From Pseudoalteromonas sp. CO133X (GTDB lineage Bacteria; Pseudomonadota; Gammaproteobacteria; Enterobacterales; Alteromonadaceae): a stretch of 32,847 bases of DNA. Location: NCBI GenBank assembly GCA_004208945.1, contig SGPE01000026.1, positions 1-32,847 of the forward strand, written 5' to 3'. Positions 1 to 7,495 of the stretch are shown piece after piece. Positions within the stretch are counted from its first letter, which is position 1. Every line of letters starts with the position of its first letter. The notes under the pieces were generated by a model, which was given only the letters and a program-made list of their open reading frames with translations, did no database searches and had not been told where the DNA came from. A program made the translations under genes and the position numbers.

Positions 1-75
<75 letters not shown>

Positions 76-98
76 ATACCTTTTGCGTTTGTAGTAAG

Positions 99-152
99 GG
101 AACCTAAATCCAGCGTCTTAATCAAGACATCGGCCAATTCCGCCACTCCCGC
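99..152 (-). pseudogene. Truncated tRNA-Leu-like element, copy 1
   Basis: Reading the minus strand, the first 19 bases are identical to the 5' end of the intact tRNA-Leu. An 18-base foreign stretch carrying GTCTTGATTAAGAC (5-bp stem, GATT loop) follows, and then the tRNA-Leu sequence resumes through the anticodon loop (GCTGGATTTAGGTTCC, containing TAG) and stops. The variable arm, T arm, acceptor 3' strand and CCA are absent, so it cannot be a normal tRNA. It sits 23 bases upstream (in transcription order) of the intact tRNA-Leu at 1-75. A second, nearly identical 54-base element occurs at 545-598. It may be a recombination relic or a small structured RNA processed from the tRNA transcript. 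Confidence 0.8.
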
Positions 153-239
153 ATCATTCGTACTAAAAGTACTGGTAGTTATTTTAAACTCTTTATTGAG
201 TGCAGCTTTAACTCCTGCAGAGCCATTCTAAAGAAAGAA

Positions 240-316
240 TGGTGGCTAAGACGGGATTTGAACCTGTGACCCCATCATTATGAGTGATGTGCTCTAACCA
301 ACTGAGCTACTTAGCC
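240..316 (-). tRNA. tRNA-Met (elongator, anticodon CAT)
   Basis: This is a 77-base minus-strand cloverleaf including an encoded CCA. The acceptor is GGCTAAG/CTTAGCC, the D arm is GCTC/GAGC, and the anticodon stem-loop is CATCA-CTCATAA-TGATG with anticodon CAT. The paired G1-C72 acceptor and the similarity to E. coli metT/metU mark it as elongator rather than initiator tRNA. It is identical to the copy at 659-735. Confidence 0.97.
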
Positions 317-320
317 ATTG

Positions 321-395
321 TGGCTGGGATACCAGGATTTGAACCTGGGAATGGCAGGATCAAAACCTGCTGCCTTACCGCTTGGCGATATCCCA
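321..395 (-). tRNA. tRNA-Gln (anticodon TTG)
   Basis: This is a 75-base minus-strand cloverleaf with encoded CCA. The acceptor is TGGGATA/TATCCCA, and the anticodon stem-loop is GCAGG-TTTTGAT-CCTGC with anticodon TTG. The T arm is CCAGG-TTCAAAT-CCTGG. It precedes the tRNA-Met at 240-316 in transcription order, separated by 4 bases. Only one Gln gene is visible, against four in the E. coli metT operon; more may lie beyond the left edge. Confidence 0.97.
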
Positions 396-436
396 ACAAA
401 GAATAAGCTTGATAGTTTGAGTTCTTATCAAGAACA

Positions 437-521
<85 letters not shown>

Positions 522-544
522 ATACCTTTTGCGTTTGCAGTAAA

Positions 545-598
545 GGAACCTAAATCCAGCATCTTAATCAAGACGTCGGCCAATTCCGCCACTCCCGC
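545..598 (-). pseudogene. Truncated tRNA-Leu-like element, copy 2
   Basis: This is a second 54-base element with the same architecture as 99-152: 19 bases of tRNA-Leu 5' end, an inserted hairpin segment, then tRNA-Leu sequence through the TAG anticodon loop, then an abrupt end. Within the 54 bases it differs from copy 1 at only two positions, both in the inserted hairpin (T to C and C to T on the transcribed strand). With G-U pairing, both versions keep a 6-bp stem around the GATT loop. It lies 23 bases upstream of the intact tRNA-Leu at 437-521. Confidence 0.8.
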
Positions 599-658
599 AT
601 CATTCGTACTAAAAGTACTGGTAGTTATTTTAAACTCTTCATTGAGCAACAAAAATAA

Positions 659-735
659 TGGTGGCTAAGACGGGATTTGAACCTGTGACCCCATCATTAT
701 GAGTGATGTGCTCTAACCAACTGAGCTACTTAGCC
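659..735 (-). tRNA. tRNA-Met (elongator, anticodon CAT), first gene of operon
   Basis: This 77-base copy is identical to the tRNA-Met at 240-316, with acceptor GGCTAAG/CTTAGCC, anticodon CAT and encoded CCA. It is the promoter-proximal gene of the minus-strand tRNA operon, with the -10 box about 40 bases upstream. Confidence 0.97.
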
Positions 736-774
736 ATCTTTTTTGTTAACACTTCATCGCTGAGTGCGGGGCGT

Positions 775-803
775 ATTATGCTGATATGACCTAAATCCGT
801 CAA
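775..803 (-). promoter_or_regulatory. Strong sigma-70 promoter of the tRNA operon
   Basis: On the minus strand there is a -35 TTGACG (798-803), a 17-base spacer and a -10 CATAAT (775-780). They are followed by a GC-rich discriminator, ACGCCCCGC, typical of stringently controlled stable-RNA promoters. Runs of A and T just upstream of the -35 (about 804-832) could act as an UP element. The transcript would start near 768 and reach tRNA-Met at 735. Confidence 0.88.
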
Positions 804-1121
804 CACCTTTTTTGCAAAAAAACACTTAACAGGGTTTGTTTGCATTAAAATTAAGCTAACAGGTTAAATTTTACTTAAATTGCTGTTTTTTTGTCGGCCA
901 AAGACGACTCTAAAAGTATGTTACGTATTATTGTTAATAAAAGCTCATTTTTAATCTGTTTGATTTTTATACAAAAATTAAGTTTATAAATTTAAAAACT
1001 ATTTTGTTGGGAGTTTTTCTAACTCATAAATGGATTTACAGCTATATGAGTAGAAGAGTAGGGAGATAAAATGGCGCTATTGCAGTGCTAAAAATAGCAT
1101 GCGTATCGTGATGTAAACCCA
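804..1121. other. AT-rich intergenic gap without a recognisable gene
   Basis: This gap lies between the tRNA promoter and the terminator of ychF. It is strongly AT-rich with many A and T tracts. The only translatable hint is a six-codon frame at 1071-1091 behind a GGGAG sequence, which is too short to call. I see no tRNA-like fold, no IS remnant and no convincing plus-strand promoter. Confidence 0.6.
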
Positions 1122-1150
1122 GAAAATAAAAAAGCTCGTAATAACGAGCC
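1122..1150 (-). terminator. Rho-independent terminator after ychF
   Basis: On the minus strand a 6-bp stem GCTCGT/ACGAGC with a 4-base loop (1134-1149) is followed by TTTTTTATTTT. It lies 26 bases past the ychF stop codon and ends the rplY-pth-ychF transcript. Confidence 0.85.
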
Positions 1151-1175
1151 TTTTAAATAGAGTTGCTTAAGAACC

Positions 1176-2267
1176 TTATACGTTAAATAAGAAGTTCATG
1201 ACATCACCGTCTTTAACGATGTACTCTTTACCTTCTTGACGCATTTTACCAGCTTCTTTTGCACCGCTTTCGCCTTTGAACTCAATATAATCGTCAAAAG
1301 CGATAGTTTGAGCACGGATAAAGCCACGTTCGAAGTCTGTGTGGATTTTACCAGCAGCTTGTGGTGCCGTCGCACCTACTGGAATGGTCCATGCGCGTAC
1401 TTCTTTTACACCTGCAGTAAAGTAGGTTTGTAATTTAAGTAGCTCGTAACCACCACGGATCACTAAGTTAAGGCCTGGCTCTTCTAAACCTAGGTCAGCC
1501 ATAAATTCTAATTTATCTTCTTCTTCAAGTTCAGATAACTCAGATTCGATAGCAGCACAAACAGGAATCACAACCGCGTCTTCAGCAGCGGCAATTTCAC
1601 GTACTTTATCTAGGTAAGGGTTATTTTCAAAACCATCTTCTGCTACATTCGCAATGTACATCGTTGGTTTGATTGTTAAAAAGTTAAGCGTTTTAATTGC
1701 CGCTTTTTCTTCTTTCGTGAGTTCTAAAGAACGTAATGTTAAACCTTCATCCAGGTGCGCTTTTACTTTTTCTAACACTGCATTTTGTTCTTTAGCGTCT
1801 TTGTCGCCGCCTTTTGCTTTCTTGGCATTACGAACAAGCGCTTTATCTGCGCTATCCATATCTGCAAGTACTAATTCGGTGTTAATAACATCAATATCGT
1901 CAGCTGGATCGATAGTACCAGCAACATGGACGATATTTTCGTCTTCAAAACAACGAACAACATGACCAATTGCATCTGTTTCACGAATATTCGCAAGGAA
2001 CTGGTTACCTAGACCTTCACCTTTTGAAGCGCCTTTTACAAGGCCTGCAATATCAACGAACTCCATCGTTGTTGGTAAAATGCGTTGTGGATTTACGATT
2101 TCAGCTAGTGCATTTAAGCGCGCATCAGGAACTGGCACCACACCCGTATTTGGTTCAATAGTACAGAAAGGGAAGTTAGCGGCTTCGATTCCCGCTTTAG
2201 TTAGTGCATTAAATAATGTTGATTTACCAACGTTTGGCAAGCCAACGATGCCACATTTAAAACCCAT
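1176..2267 (-). CDS. ychF: Redox-regulated ATPase YchF (Obg-family P-loop protein)
   Basis: YchF is a conserved cytosolic ribosome-associated P-loop ATPase of the Obg/TRAFAC class, linked in E. coli to translation and oxidative-stress responses. The 363 residues match the family length. The Walker A motif GLPNVGKS is at residues 9-16 and a DIAGL switch motif follows around residue 73. The nucleotide-specificity segment reads NVAE rather than the GTPase NKxD, as expected of this ATP-preferring family. The C-terminal part contains the TGS domain and the conserved ending [11 protein letters not shown]. The gene starts with ATG 34 bases after pth, preceded by AAGGT, and is the last gene before a terminator. 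The pth-ychF pairing is widespread in proteobacteria. Confidence 0.97.
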   Translation of the reverse strand: MGFKCGIVGLPNVGKSTLFNALTKAGIEAANFPFCTIEPNTGVVPVPDARLNALAEIVNPQRILPTTMEFVDIAGLVKGASKGEGLGNQFLANIRETDAIGHVVRCFEDENIVHVAGTIDPADDIDVINTELVLADMDSADKALVRNAKKAKGGDKDAKEQNAVLEKVKAHLDEGLTLRSLELTKEEKAAIKTLNFLTIKPTMYIANVAEDGFENNPYLDKVREIAAAEDAVVIPVCAAIESELSELEEEDKLEFMADLGLEEPGLNLVIRGGYELLKLQTYFTAGVKEVRAWTIPVGATAPQAAGKIHTDFERGFIRAQTIAFDDYIEFKGESGAKEAGKMRQEGKEYIVKDGDVMNFLFNV

Positions 2268-2301
2268 AGTAAGATACCTTGTGTAATTTCATTAAAACGG
2301 A

Positions 2302-2886
2302 TTAAGGTTTAAATGAATGTAGTCTGTTTTGTGCTTTTAACACACCATCTTTTGCAAGAATTTCCATGCAACGAACTGCTTCGTCGATTGCGGCATCCAT
2401 TTTTTCTTGATCGTCTTTCGCAGCTTTGCCTAGCACCCAACCTGTTACCATTTCTCGGTGACCAGGGTGTCCAATGCCAATACGAAGGCGCATAAAATCT
2501 TTTTGGTTTGCCATTTTCGCAATAATGTCTTTTAAACCATTGTGACCACCGTGGCCGCCACCTTTTTTTAGTTTAGCAATGCCTGGTTCTAAGTCCATTT
2601 CGTCGTGAGCAACGAGAATGTTTTCAACAGGAGTTTTAAAGAAATTAGCGAGACTACTCACCGACTTACCACTTAAATTCATATAAGTTGTAGGGATCAG
2701 TAGTTTAAATTCTTGGCCTTGAATAATCACTTTGCCAGTGAGGCCGTGATATTTAGGATCATGTTTGAGAGTGCAGTTATAACGTGCAGCGAGTTCTTCG
2801 ATGAACCAAGCACCTGCATTATGGCGTGTGTTTGCGTATTCGGGGCCTGGATTAGCCAGGCCCACAAGCATTTGAATAGAATTCAA
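2302..2886 (-). CDS. pth: Peptidyl-tRNA hydrolase (TTG start)
   Basis: Pth cleaves peptidyl-tRNAs that drop off the ribosome, releasing tRNA for reuse in the cytosol. The 194-residue protein has the family signature [17 protein letters not shown] with the catalytic His at residue 22, plus AHDEMDL and the [11 protein letters not shown] loop. The chosen start is TTG at 2884-2886. It aligns with the family N-terminus within a residue and has AAGGTG eight bases upstream. The next in-frame ATG, five codons on, has no ribosome-binding site. Both the AAGGTG and the start codon fall inside a perfect inverted repeat (2885-2900), so translation may depend on ribosomes arriving from rplY, whose stop lies 19 bases upstream. 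Confidence 0.95.
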   Translation of the reverse strand: MNSIQMLVGLANPGPEYANTRHNAGAWFIEELAARYNCTLKHDPKYHGLTGKVIIQGQEFKLLIPTTYMNLSGKSVSSLANFFKTPVENILVAHDEMDLEPGIAKLKKGGGHGGHNGLKDIIAKMANQKDFMRLRIGIGHPGHREMVTGWVLGKAAKDDQEKMDAAIDEAVRCMEILAKDGVLKAQNRLHSFKP

Positions 2887-2900
2887 GGTGTGTACACCTT
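2885..2900 (-). promoter_or_regulatory. Hairpin enclosing the pth ribosome-binding site and start
   Basis: The transcript has 7-base arms AAGGTGT and ACACCTT separated by two bases, a perfect inverted repeat. The first arm holds the Shine-Dalgarno sequence of pth and the second arm overlaps the first two bases of its TTG start. The structure begins five bases after the rplY stop codon. No T-run follows, so it does not look like a terminator. I infer translational coupling of pth to rplY. Confidence 0.5.
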
Positions 2901-2905
2901 AAAAA

Positions 2906-3514
2906 TTATTCTGCAGCGTCTTCTGAAGCTTCTTCAGCAGGAGCAGCTTTGTTAGCTTTAACAGTAACAACTGACTGATCGTGATCTGCACCTTTAGCAA
3001 GCTCAACAGATGAAACACCTGAAGGAAGTTTAAGGTCAGAAAGGTGGATTGAATCACCAGCTACTAAATCTGCAACGTTAACTTCAACGAACTCAGGAAG
3101 TGACTTAGGAAGACACGTGATTTCGATTTCAGTTAATTGGTGAACAACAGTGTTACCTGCTTTAGTTACTTTCTCTTCACCGATGAAGTGTACTGGCACT
3201 TTAGTGTGAAGTTTGTGAGAAGCATCTACACGTTGGAAGTCTAAGTGAGTGATCTTAGGCTTGAACGGGTGACGTTGAATATCTTTAAGGATAGCTTCAA
3301 CTGACTCGCCACCGATGTTTAAAGTAAGGATGTGTGTGTAGAAACCTTCGTCTTCTTGCGCTTTGATCATATCTTTGTGTGCAAGAACGATAGATGCAGC
3401 TTCTTTGTCAGCACCGTAAAGGATTGCAGGAACTTTATCTTCACGGCGTAGGCGGCGGCTCGCACCAGTACCTGTTTCTGTACGTAATTCTGCATTGTAT
3501 GTATAAGTTGACAT
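2906..3514 (-). CDS. rplY: 50S ribosomal protein L25, long (Ctc/TL5) form
   Basis: L25 binds 5S rRNA in the large ribosomal subunit. At 202 residues this is the two-domain Ctc/TL5 form: an N-terminal L25 domain (about 1-92, MSTYTYNAELRTETGTGASR onward), a C-terminal beta domain (about 93-185), and an acidic Ala/Glu tail. It is much longer than the 94-residue E. coli protein. The start chosen is ATG at 3512-3514, with GGAG five bases upstream. An in-frame extension to 3556 is possible but would cover the leader hairpin and does not match the family. It lies between prs and pth, an order common in many bacteria, and probably shares a transcript with pth and ychF. Confidence 0.96.
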   Translation of the reverse strand: MSTYTYNAELRTETGTGASRRLRREDKVPAILYGADKEAASIVLAHKDMIKAQEDEGFYTHILTLNIGGESVEAILKDIQRHPFKPKITHLDFQRVDASHKLHTKVPVHFIGEEKVTKAGNTVVHQLTEIEITCLPKSLPEFVEVNVADLVAGDSIHLSDLKLPSGVSSVELAKGADHDQSVVTVKANKAAPAEEASEDAAE

Positions 3515-3538
3515 AATGTCTCCAATAATTAATAGTCT

Positions 3539-3564
3539 TAGGGCCTTTGCGACCAAGGTCCCTA
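3539..3564 (-). promoter_or_regulatory. Hairpin in the rplY 5' leader
   Basis: In the leader transcript TAGGG pairs with CCCTA, a single mismatch follows, then CCTT pairs with AAGG, closing a seven-base loop (GGTCGCA). The hairpin lies about 25 bases upstream of the rplY start and just downstream of the predicted promoter. Autogenous control of rplY by L25 is known in E. coli, so this is a candidate regulatory element, although I cannot match it to a described motif. Confidence 0.45.
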
Positions 3565-3579
3565 GCCAAAAGGCGCGCT

Positions 3580-3588
3580 ATCATACCA
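3580..3588 (-). promoter_or_regulatory. Extended -10 promoter of rplY
   Basis: The minus strand reads TGG TATGAT, an extended -10 element, followed by the GC-rich discriminator AGCGCGCC as in growth-rate-controlled genes. No good -35 is present. It lies between the prs terminator and the rplY leader, so rplY-pth-ychF can be transcribed independently of prs. Confidence 0.55.
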
Positions 3589-3617
3589 CCCCTTGTGGGG
3601 AAAATAAATAACGGCTA

Positions 3618-3646
3618 CAAAAAAAGCACCAAATGGTGCTTTTTTC
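3618..3646 (-). terminator. Terminator after prs
   Basis: The minus-strand hairpin AGCACCA-TT-TGGTGCT (3625-3640) is flanked by A runs on one side and a run of seven T on the other, giving a classical intrinsic terminator about 20 bases past the prs stop. The symmetric A/T flanks mean it could also work in the other direction. Confidence 0.9.
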
Positions 3647-3664
3647 AATATCATGCGCTGTTGA

Positions 3665-4612
3665 TTAATGCTCAAACATCGCAGAGATTGATTCTTCGTT
3701 GCTGATACGACGAATTGTTTCAGCAAGCATGTCTGCAAGCGTAAGTACTTTGATGTTATCAAGTGCTTTAAGCTCGTCAGTAAGTGGTATTGAGTCAGTA
3801 ACAATCACTTCGTCAATAACTGATTCACGAATGTTCTGTGCTGCATTACCTGAAAGAACTGGGTGGGTTGCATAAGCAAAAACACGTTTTGCACCATGCT
3901 CTTTAAGCGCCGCAGCTGCTTTACATAAAGTACCGCCCGTATCAATCATGTCATCAACGATGATACAGTCACGACCTTCAACGTCACCAATAATATGCAT
4001 TACTTGTGATACGTTTGCTTGTGGGCGACGCTTATCGATGATAGCAAGGTCAGTGTCATTTAATAGCTTCGCGATTGCACGAGCACGAACAACACCACCG
4101 ATATCAGGAGAAACAACCACGACGTCTTCGAAGTCGCGCTCTTTCATGTCTTCTAATAGCACAGGGCTACCGAACACGTTATCAACCGGTACGTCGAAGA
4201 AACCTTGGATTTGTTCTGCGTGTAGGTCAACAGTTAATACGCGGTCAACACCAACACTTGATAAGAAATCTGCAACTACTTTAGCTGTGATTGGTACACG
4301 GGCAGAGCGCACACGGCGGTCCTGACGCGAATAACCAAAATAAGGAATAACTGCGGTAATACGTCCAGCGGATGCACGACGTAGGGCATCAACCATAACG
4401 ATAAGTTCCATCAGGTTATCGTTAGTGGGGTTACAGGTTGATTGAACAATGAAAACGTCAGAACCACGAACATTTTCATTAATTTGAACACTGATCTCAC
4501 CGTCACTAAAACGGCCAACAACAGCATCGCCTAATTCAATATACAAACGTTTTGCAACTTTTTGAGCTAGCTCAGGTGTTGCGTTACCAGCGAAGAGCTT
4601 CATGTCAGGCAC
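3665..4612 (-). CDS. prs: Ribose-phosphate pyrophosphokinase (PRPP synthetase)
   Basis: Prs transfers pyrophosphate from ATP to ribose 5-phosphate, making PRPP for purine, pyrimidine, NAD, His and Trp synthesis. The 315 residues are near-identical in pattern to E. coli Prs, including [17 protein letters not shown], the regulatory-flexible-loop region YARQDRR-like (here YSRQDRR), and the PRPP-binding loop [10 protein letters not shown]. The start is GTG at 4610-4612, with GAGGAA eight bases upstream. E. coli prs also uses GTG, followed by the same PDM residues. It follows ispE by 133 bases counted from the ispE start side of the operon (79 bases between stop and start) with no terminator, so lolB-ispE-prs is probably one transcript. 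Confidence 0.98.
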   Translation of the reverse strand: MPDMKLFAGNATPELAQKVAKRLYIELGDAVVGRFSDGEISVQINENVRGSDVFIVQSTCNPTNDNLMELIVMVDALRRASAGRITAVIPYFGYSRQDRRVRSARVPITAKVVADFLSSVGVDRVLTVDLHAEQIQGFFDVPVDNVFGSPVLLEDMKERDFEDVVVVSPDIGGVVRARAIAKLLNDTDLAIIDKRRPQANVSQVMHIIGDVEGRDCIIVDDMIDTGGTLCKAAAALKEHGAKRVFAYATHPVLSGNAAQNIRESVIDEVIVTDSIPLTDELKALDNIKVLTLADMLAETIRRISNEESISAMFEH

Positions 4613-4691
4613 GGTAGGGTTCCTCAGGCACTGAATTTTGGGACTAACAGGCTATGGTAGGCACCAAAGCAGGTTAACATTTACTTGTACG

Positions 4692-5558
4692 TTACTTCAT
4701 TTCAAAGTGAGCATTTAAAGCTGTATGAGCAGGAGAAATTGTAGCACTACTTGCAACAAACCCTGTCCATTTTTCTGGTAATTCGGCTAAAACTTGCTGT
4801 GCTTGTGCCTCGGTTGAAAACTCAGCAAAGCAGCAAGCGCCTGTACCAGTCATCTTTGACGGGGCATATTTTAGCAACCACTGCAGGGCTTTTTCAACCT
4901 CGGGGCAGAGCTTTTTAACTAAAGCCTCACAATCATTGCGTAAATTTTCTGTTTGCCAGTCTGCTTTTAGTTTCGGTGTATCGCGTTTCAAATCGGGGTG
5001 AGTAAAAATTTTCGCGGTGCTTACATGCTCTCCTGGGTGGATCACACAATACCAACGCTTTGGTAACTCGACGTTATGAAGTTGCTCACCAATGCCGTGC
5101 GCAATTGCGGTGTGGCCATTAATAAATACAGGGACATCAGCGCCTAAGGTCACGCCTAAATTTGCTAACTCGTGTAAAGATAAATGACAGTCCCATAATT
5201 TATTAAGCGCAAGTAAAGTTGTGGCGGCATCGGAAGAGCCACCACCAACACCGCCGCCCATTGGCAAGCGTTTTAACAGTTTGATAGTAACACCCTGCTG
5301 GCAACGACAGTGTTGTTGTAACAAGAGAGCCGCTTTATATATAAGGTTGTCTGTTAATGCAATGCCGTTTGTATCACCCGTCACTTTGATATCTGGGTCA
5401 TGGGTCACTGTAAACGTTAAATCATCACCAAATTCTAAAAAGGTAAATAAGGTTTCTAACTCATGGTAGCCGTCATCACGACGCGCATTTATATGAAGAA
5501 ATAAATTAAGTTTTGCAGGCGCTATTAACGTTAGCGGGGCGGTTGATACTTGCGTCAT
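4692..5558 (-). CDS. ispE: 4-diphosphocytidyl-2-C-methyl-D-erythritol kinase
   Basis: IspE phosphorylates CDP-methylerythritol in the non-mevalonate isoprenoid pathway. It is a GHMP kinase with the N-terminal motif PAKLNLFLH and the ATP-binding loop LPMGGGVGGGSSDAATT. The C-terminal segment MTGTGACCFAEF is also typical. The start chosen is ATG at 5556-5558, giving 288 residues. It lies two bases after the lolB stop codon, indicating stop-restart coupling. An in-frame TTG at 5576 would overlap lolB and adds residues not seen in the family. The lolB-ispE-prs order is as in E. coli. Confidence 0.96.
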   Translation of the reverse strand: MTQVSTAPLTLIAPAKLNLFLHINARRDDGYHELETLFTFLEFGDDLTFTVTHDPDIKVTGDTNGIALTDNLIYKAALLLQQHCRCQQGVTIKLLKRLPMGGGVGGGSSDAATTLLALNKLWDCHLSLHELANLGVTLGADVPVFINGHTAIAHGIGEQLHNVELPKRWYCVIHPGEHVSTAKIFTHPDLKRDTPKLKADWQTENLRNDCEALVKKLCPEVEKALQWLLKYAPSKMTGTGACCFAEFSTEAQAQQVLAELPEKWTGFVASSATISPAHTALNAHFEMK

Positions 5559-5560
5559 GA

Positions 5561-6169
5561 TTAATTTAACTGCCAATCATTAAGTTGAATTTTTATACGG
5601 ATTTTTTGGTTTTTAAGGCTTAACTTTACAGGAAGCCAATAGCCATCTTGTTTAATGTAATCTGAATAGGTTATTTGCCACTGTTGGCCATTGTGTGCTT
5701 GCCAAATAAGATTTTTTAATCGGCCTTGCTCGTCATAGCTGGCTTGGTCGTTTTCGACAGTGCCTTTTAGCCACTTTGCGGCGTTATCTAATGGAATCGA
5801 AAAGCCAGTTAAACGGTATAACAACATAGCGGCATCACGATCGGTATAAACATCACCGTCATATTCAAGTTCGGCCCCTTGCGCATTTTGTTTTAAAGAC
5901 AAAATACGCGTGCCAATAAAACTGGTGAGTACCATGTCACTGTATAGCTCATCATGTTGCCAATTTAAATTAGCGGATTGGCGCTGCTCCGTACTTATAA
6001 ATGCCATTTTTCCCTGTACTTGCCACTGAGCTTGTTGTTCTAAACGGCTTTTCCAATCAGGATAAATGTAATCAACGGTTGACATTTTTTGCGCACAACC
6101 GCTGATAAATAAAAAAAACATGAATAAAATCAAATATTGTTTAATCAAATGTCGTTCCTTACTTTCCAT
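5561..6169 (-). CDS. lolB: Outer-membrane lipoprotein receptor LolB
   Basis: LolB accepts lipoproteins from the periplasmic carrier LolA and inserts them into the outer membrane. The 202-residue protein starts with a signal peptide, MESKERHLIKQYLILF, and ends it at the lipobox FISGC, with the Cys at residue 25. The mature part keeps the WQVQGKMAF and WQITYSDY segments of the family. The start is ATG at 6167-6169. The longer frame upstream would run into the divergent hemA gene and spoil the signal peptide. It is divergent from hemA with 62 bases between starts and is translationally linked to ispE. Similarity is moderate, as usual for LolB, but context makes the call firm. Confidence 0.93.
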   Translation of the reverse strand: MESKERHLIKQYLILFMFFLFISGCAQKMSTVDYIYPDWKSRLEQQAQWQVQGKMAFISTEQRQSANLNWQHDELYSDMVLTSFIGTRILSLKQNAQGAELEYDGDVYTDRDAAMLLYRLTGFSIPLDNAAKWLKGTVENDQASYDEQGRLKNLIWQAHNGQQWQITYSDYIKQDGYWLPVKLSLKNQKIRIKIQLNDWQLN

Positions 6170-6183
6170 ATTCCGCTGATTTT

Positions 6184-6192
6184 TGGTAAAAT
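6184..6192 (+). promoter_or_regulatory. Probable hemA promoter (extended -10)
   Basis: TGG TAAAAT forms an extended -10 element 40 bases upstream of the hemA ATG. There is no convincing -35. Its -10 shares two bases with the opposing lolB -10, so the two promoters would compete for polymerase. Confidence 0.45.
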
Positions 6193-6219
6193 TAACGCCT
6201 TTACAGCTGGGCTTAGCAA
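6191..6219 (-). promoter_or_regulatory. Probable lolB promoter
   Basis: The minus strand shows -35 TTGCTA (6214-6219), a 17-base spacer and -10 GTTAAT (6191-6196), placing the start site about 15 bases before the lolB ATG. Each box matches four of six consensus bases. It overlaps the divergent hemA promoter region. Confidence 0.45.
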
Positions 6220-6231
6220 TATTTGGTACAT

Positions 6232-7488
6232 ATGACCATCGTAGCACTTGGTATAAATCACAAAACCGCATCCGTAGAATTACGTGAAAAAGTCGCGTTT
6301 TCACCTGAGCAAATGGCTGAGGCGTTACAGCAATTAAGCGGTCATGCGCATTTTAATGAAGCGGTTATTGTTTCGACCTGCAACAGAACCGAAATCTATT
6401 GTAGCCTTGCTGAGCGTAATTCCCAAACCTTGTTACGTTGGTTAGCAGGTTTTCATGGTTTGGATGAACATGAACTGAGCAATAATACTTATTACCACGA
6501 AGGTGATAAAGCAATTAATCATTTAATGCGAGTGTCGTGTGGTCTTGATTCTTTGGTGCTAGGTGAGCCGCAAATTCTGGGGCAAATTAAACAGGCTTAT
6601 CATAACGCCAAAACACACGATGCTATTGGCGTAACCTTCGATCGTTTATTCCAAAAAACCTTTTCGGTAGCGAAACAAGTTCGAACTGAAACGGACATTG
6701 GTGCCAGTGCAGTTTCGGTTGCCTATGCCGCTGTTAATCTAGCTAAACATATTTACGGTAAACTCGATAAAACCAATGTACTGCTTATCGGTGCGGGCGA
6801 AACTATAGAGCTTGTTGCCAAGCATTTATATCAAAATGACCCACAAAAAATAACCGTAGCGAATCGTACTATTGAGCGAGCGAAGAGCTTAGCAGCAGAG
6901 GTCAATGCAGATGTTATCGCGTTGGCTCAGCTACCGGAGCGGTTACATGATGCAGATATTGTTATAAGTTCCACCGCCAGCACGCTACCAATTATTGGTA
7001 AGGGTGTCGTGGAACAAGCACTTAAAAAGCGCCGCCACAAACCTATGCTATTTATTGATATTGCCGTTCCACGCGATATCGAAAGCCAAGTAGGCGAGCT
7101 TGATGCAGCTTATTTATATTCAGTTGATGACTTACAAGCCATAGTAAGCGAGAATATCGCGGCTCGTGAGCAAGCAGCCGAACAGGCACAAGACATTATC
7201 AGTGCACGTACGAATGAGTTCGTTATGTGGCTGCGTTCACTGGATTCAGTGGATTTAATTCGTCATTATCGTAATGACGTCCAAGATATAAAATCTGAAC
7301 TTGTTGAAAGGGCGCTTAGCCAGTTGCAAACAGGTAAAGAGGCAGAAAAAGTGATACTCGAGTTGGCAAATAAACTGACCAACCGCTTGATGCACGCACC
7401 TACCCGTGCCATTCAAGATGCAGCAAAAAATGGCGAAGCTGCTGAGTTAAGTCAATTAAAGAAAATGTTAGGTATTGATCAGGAATAG
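6232..7488 (+). CDS. hemA: Glutamyl-tRNA reductase
   Basis: HemA reduces glutamyl-tRNA to glutamate-1-semialdehyde with NADPH, the committed step of C5 tetrapyrrole (haem) synthesis. The 418 residues equal the E. coli length. GINHKTASVELREK is the N-terminal signature, STCNRTEIYC carries the catalytic Cys50, and LLIGAGETIELVAKHL is the NADPH-binding loop. The C-terminal dimerisation helix follows. The start is ATG at 6232; an upstream in-frame TTG at 6223 is less likely. Only a weak ribosome-binding site is visible. It is followed seven bases later by prfA, as in most gammaproteobacteria. HemA of enterics is regulated by haem-dependent proteolysis acting at the N-terminus, but that cannot be judged here. 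Confidence 0.98.
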   Translation: MTIVALGINHKTASVELREKVAFSPEQMAEALQQLSGHAHFNEAVIVSTCNRTEIYCSLAERNSQTLLRWLAGFHGLDEHELSNNTYYHEGDKAINHLMRVSCGLDSLVLGEPQILGQIKQAYHNAKTHDAIGVTFDRLFQKTFSVAKQVRTETDIGASAVSVAYAAVNLAKHIYGKLDKTNVLLIGAGETIELVAKHLYQNDPQKITVANRTIERAKSLAAEVNADVIALAQLPERLHDADIVISSTASTLPIIGKGVVEQALKKRRHKPMLFIDIAVPRDIESQVGELDAAYLYSVDDLQAIVSENIAAREQAAEQAQDIISARTNEFVMWLRSLDSVDLIRHYRNDVQDIKSELVERALSQLQTGKEAEKVILELANKLTNRLMHAPTRAIQDAAKNGEAAELSQLKKMLGIDQE

Positions 7489-7495
7489 TCGTTAA

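Noticed and set aside
1071..1091. A six-codon frame behind GGGAG in the gap before ychF
   Set aside because: It is too short to support as a peptide, has no clear promoter, and no downstream gene on that strand would use it as a leader.
3589..3600. CCCC-TTGT-GGGG palindrome beside the rplY promoter considered as an operator
   Set aside because: It is short and of simple composition, located where the -35 would be; no half-site specificity can be argued.
3562..3804. An 80-codon minus-strand frame running from the 3' end of prs across the terminator
   Set aside because: It overlaps prs in another frame, covers the intrinsic terminator and the rplY promoter, and has no recognisable protein features.
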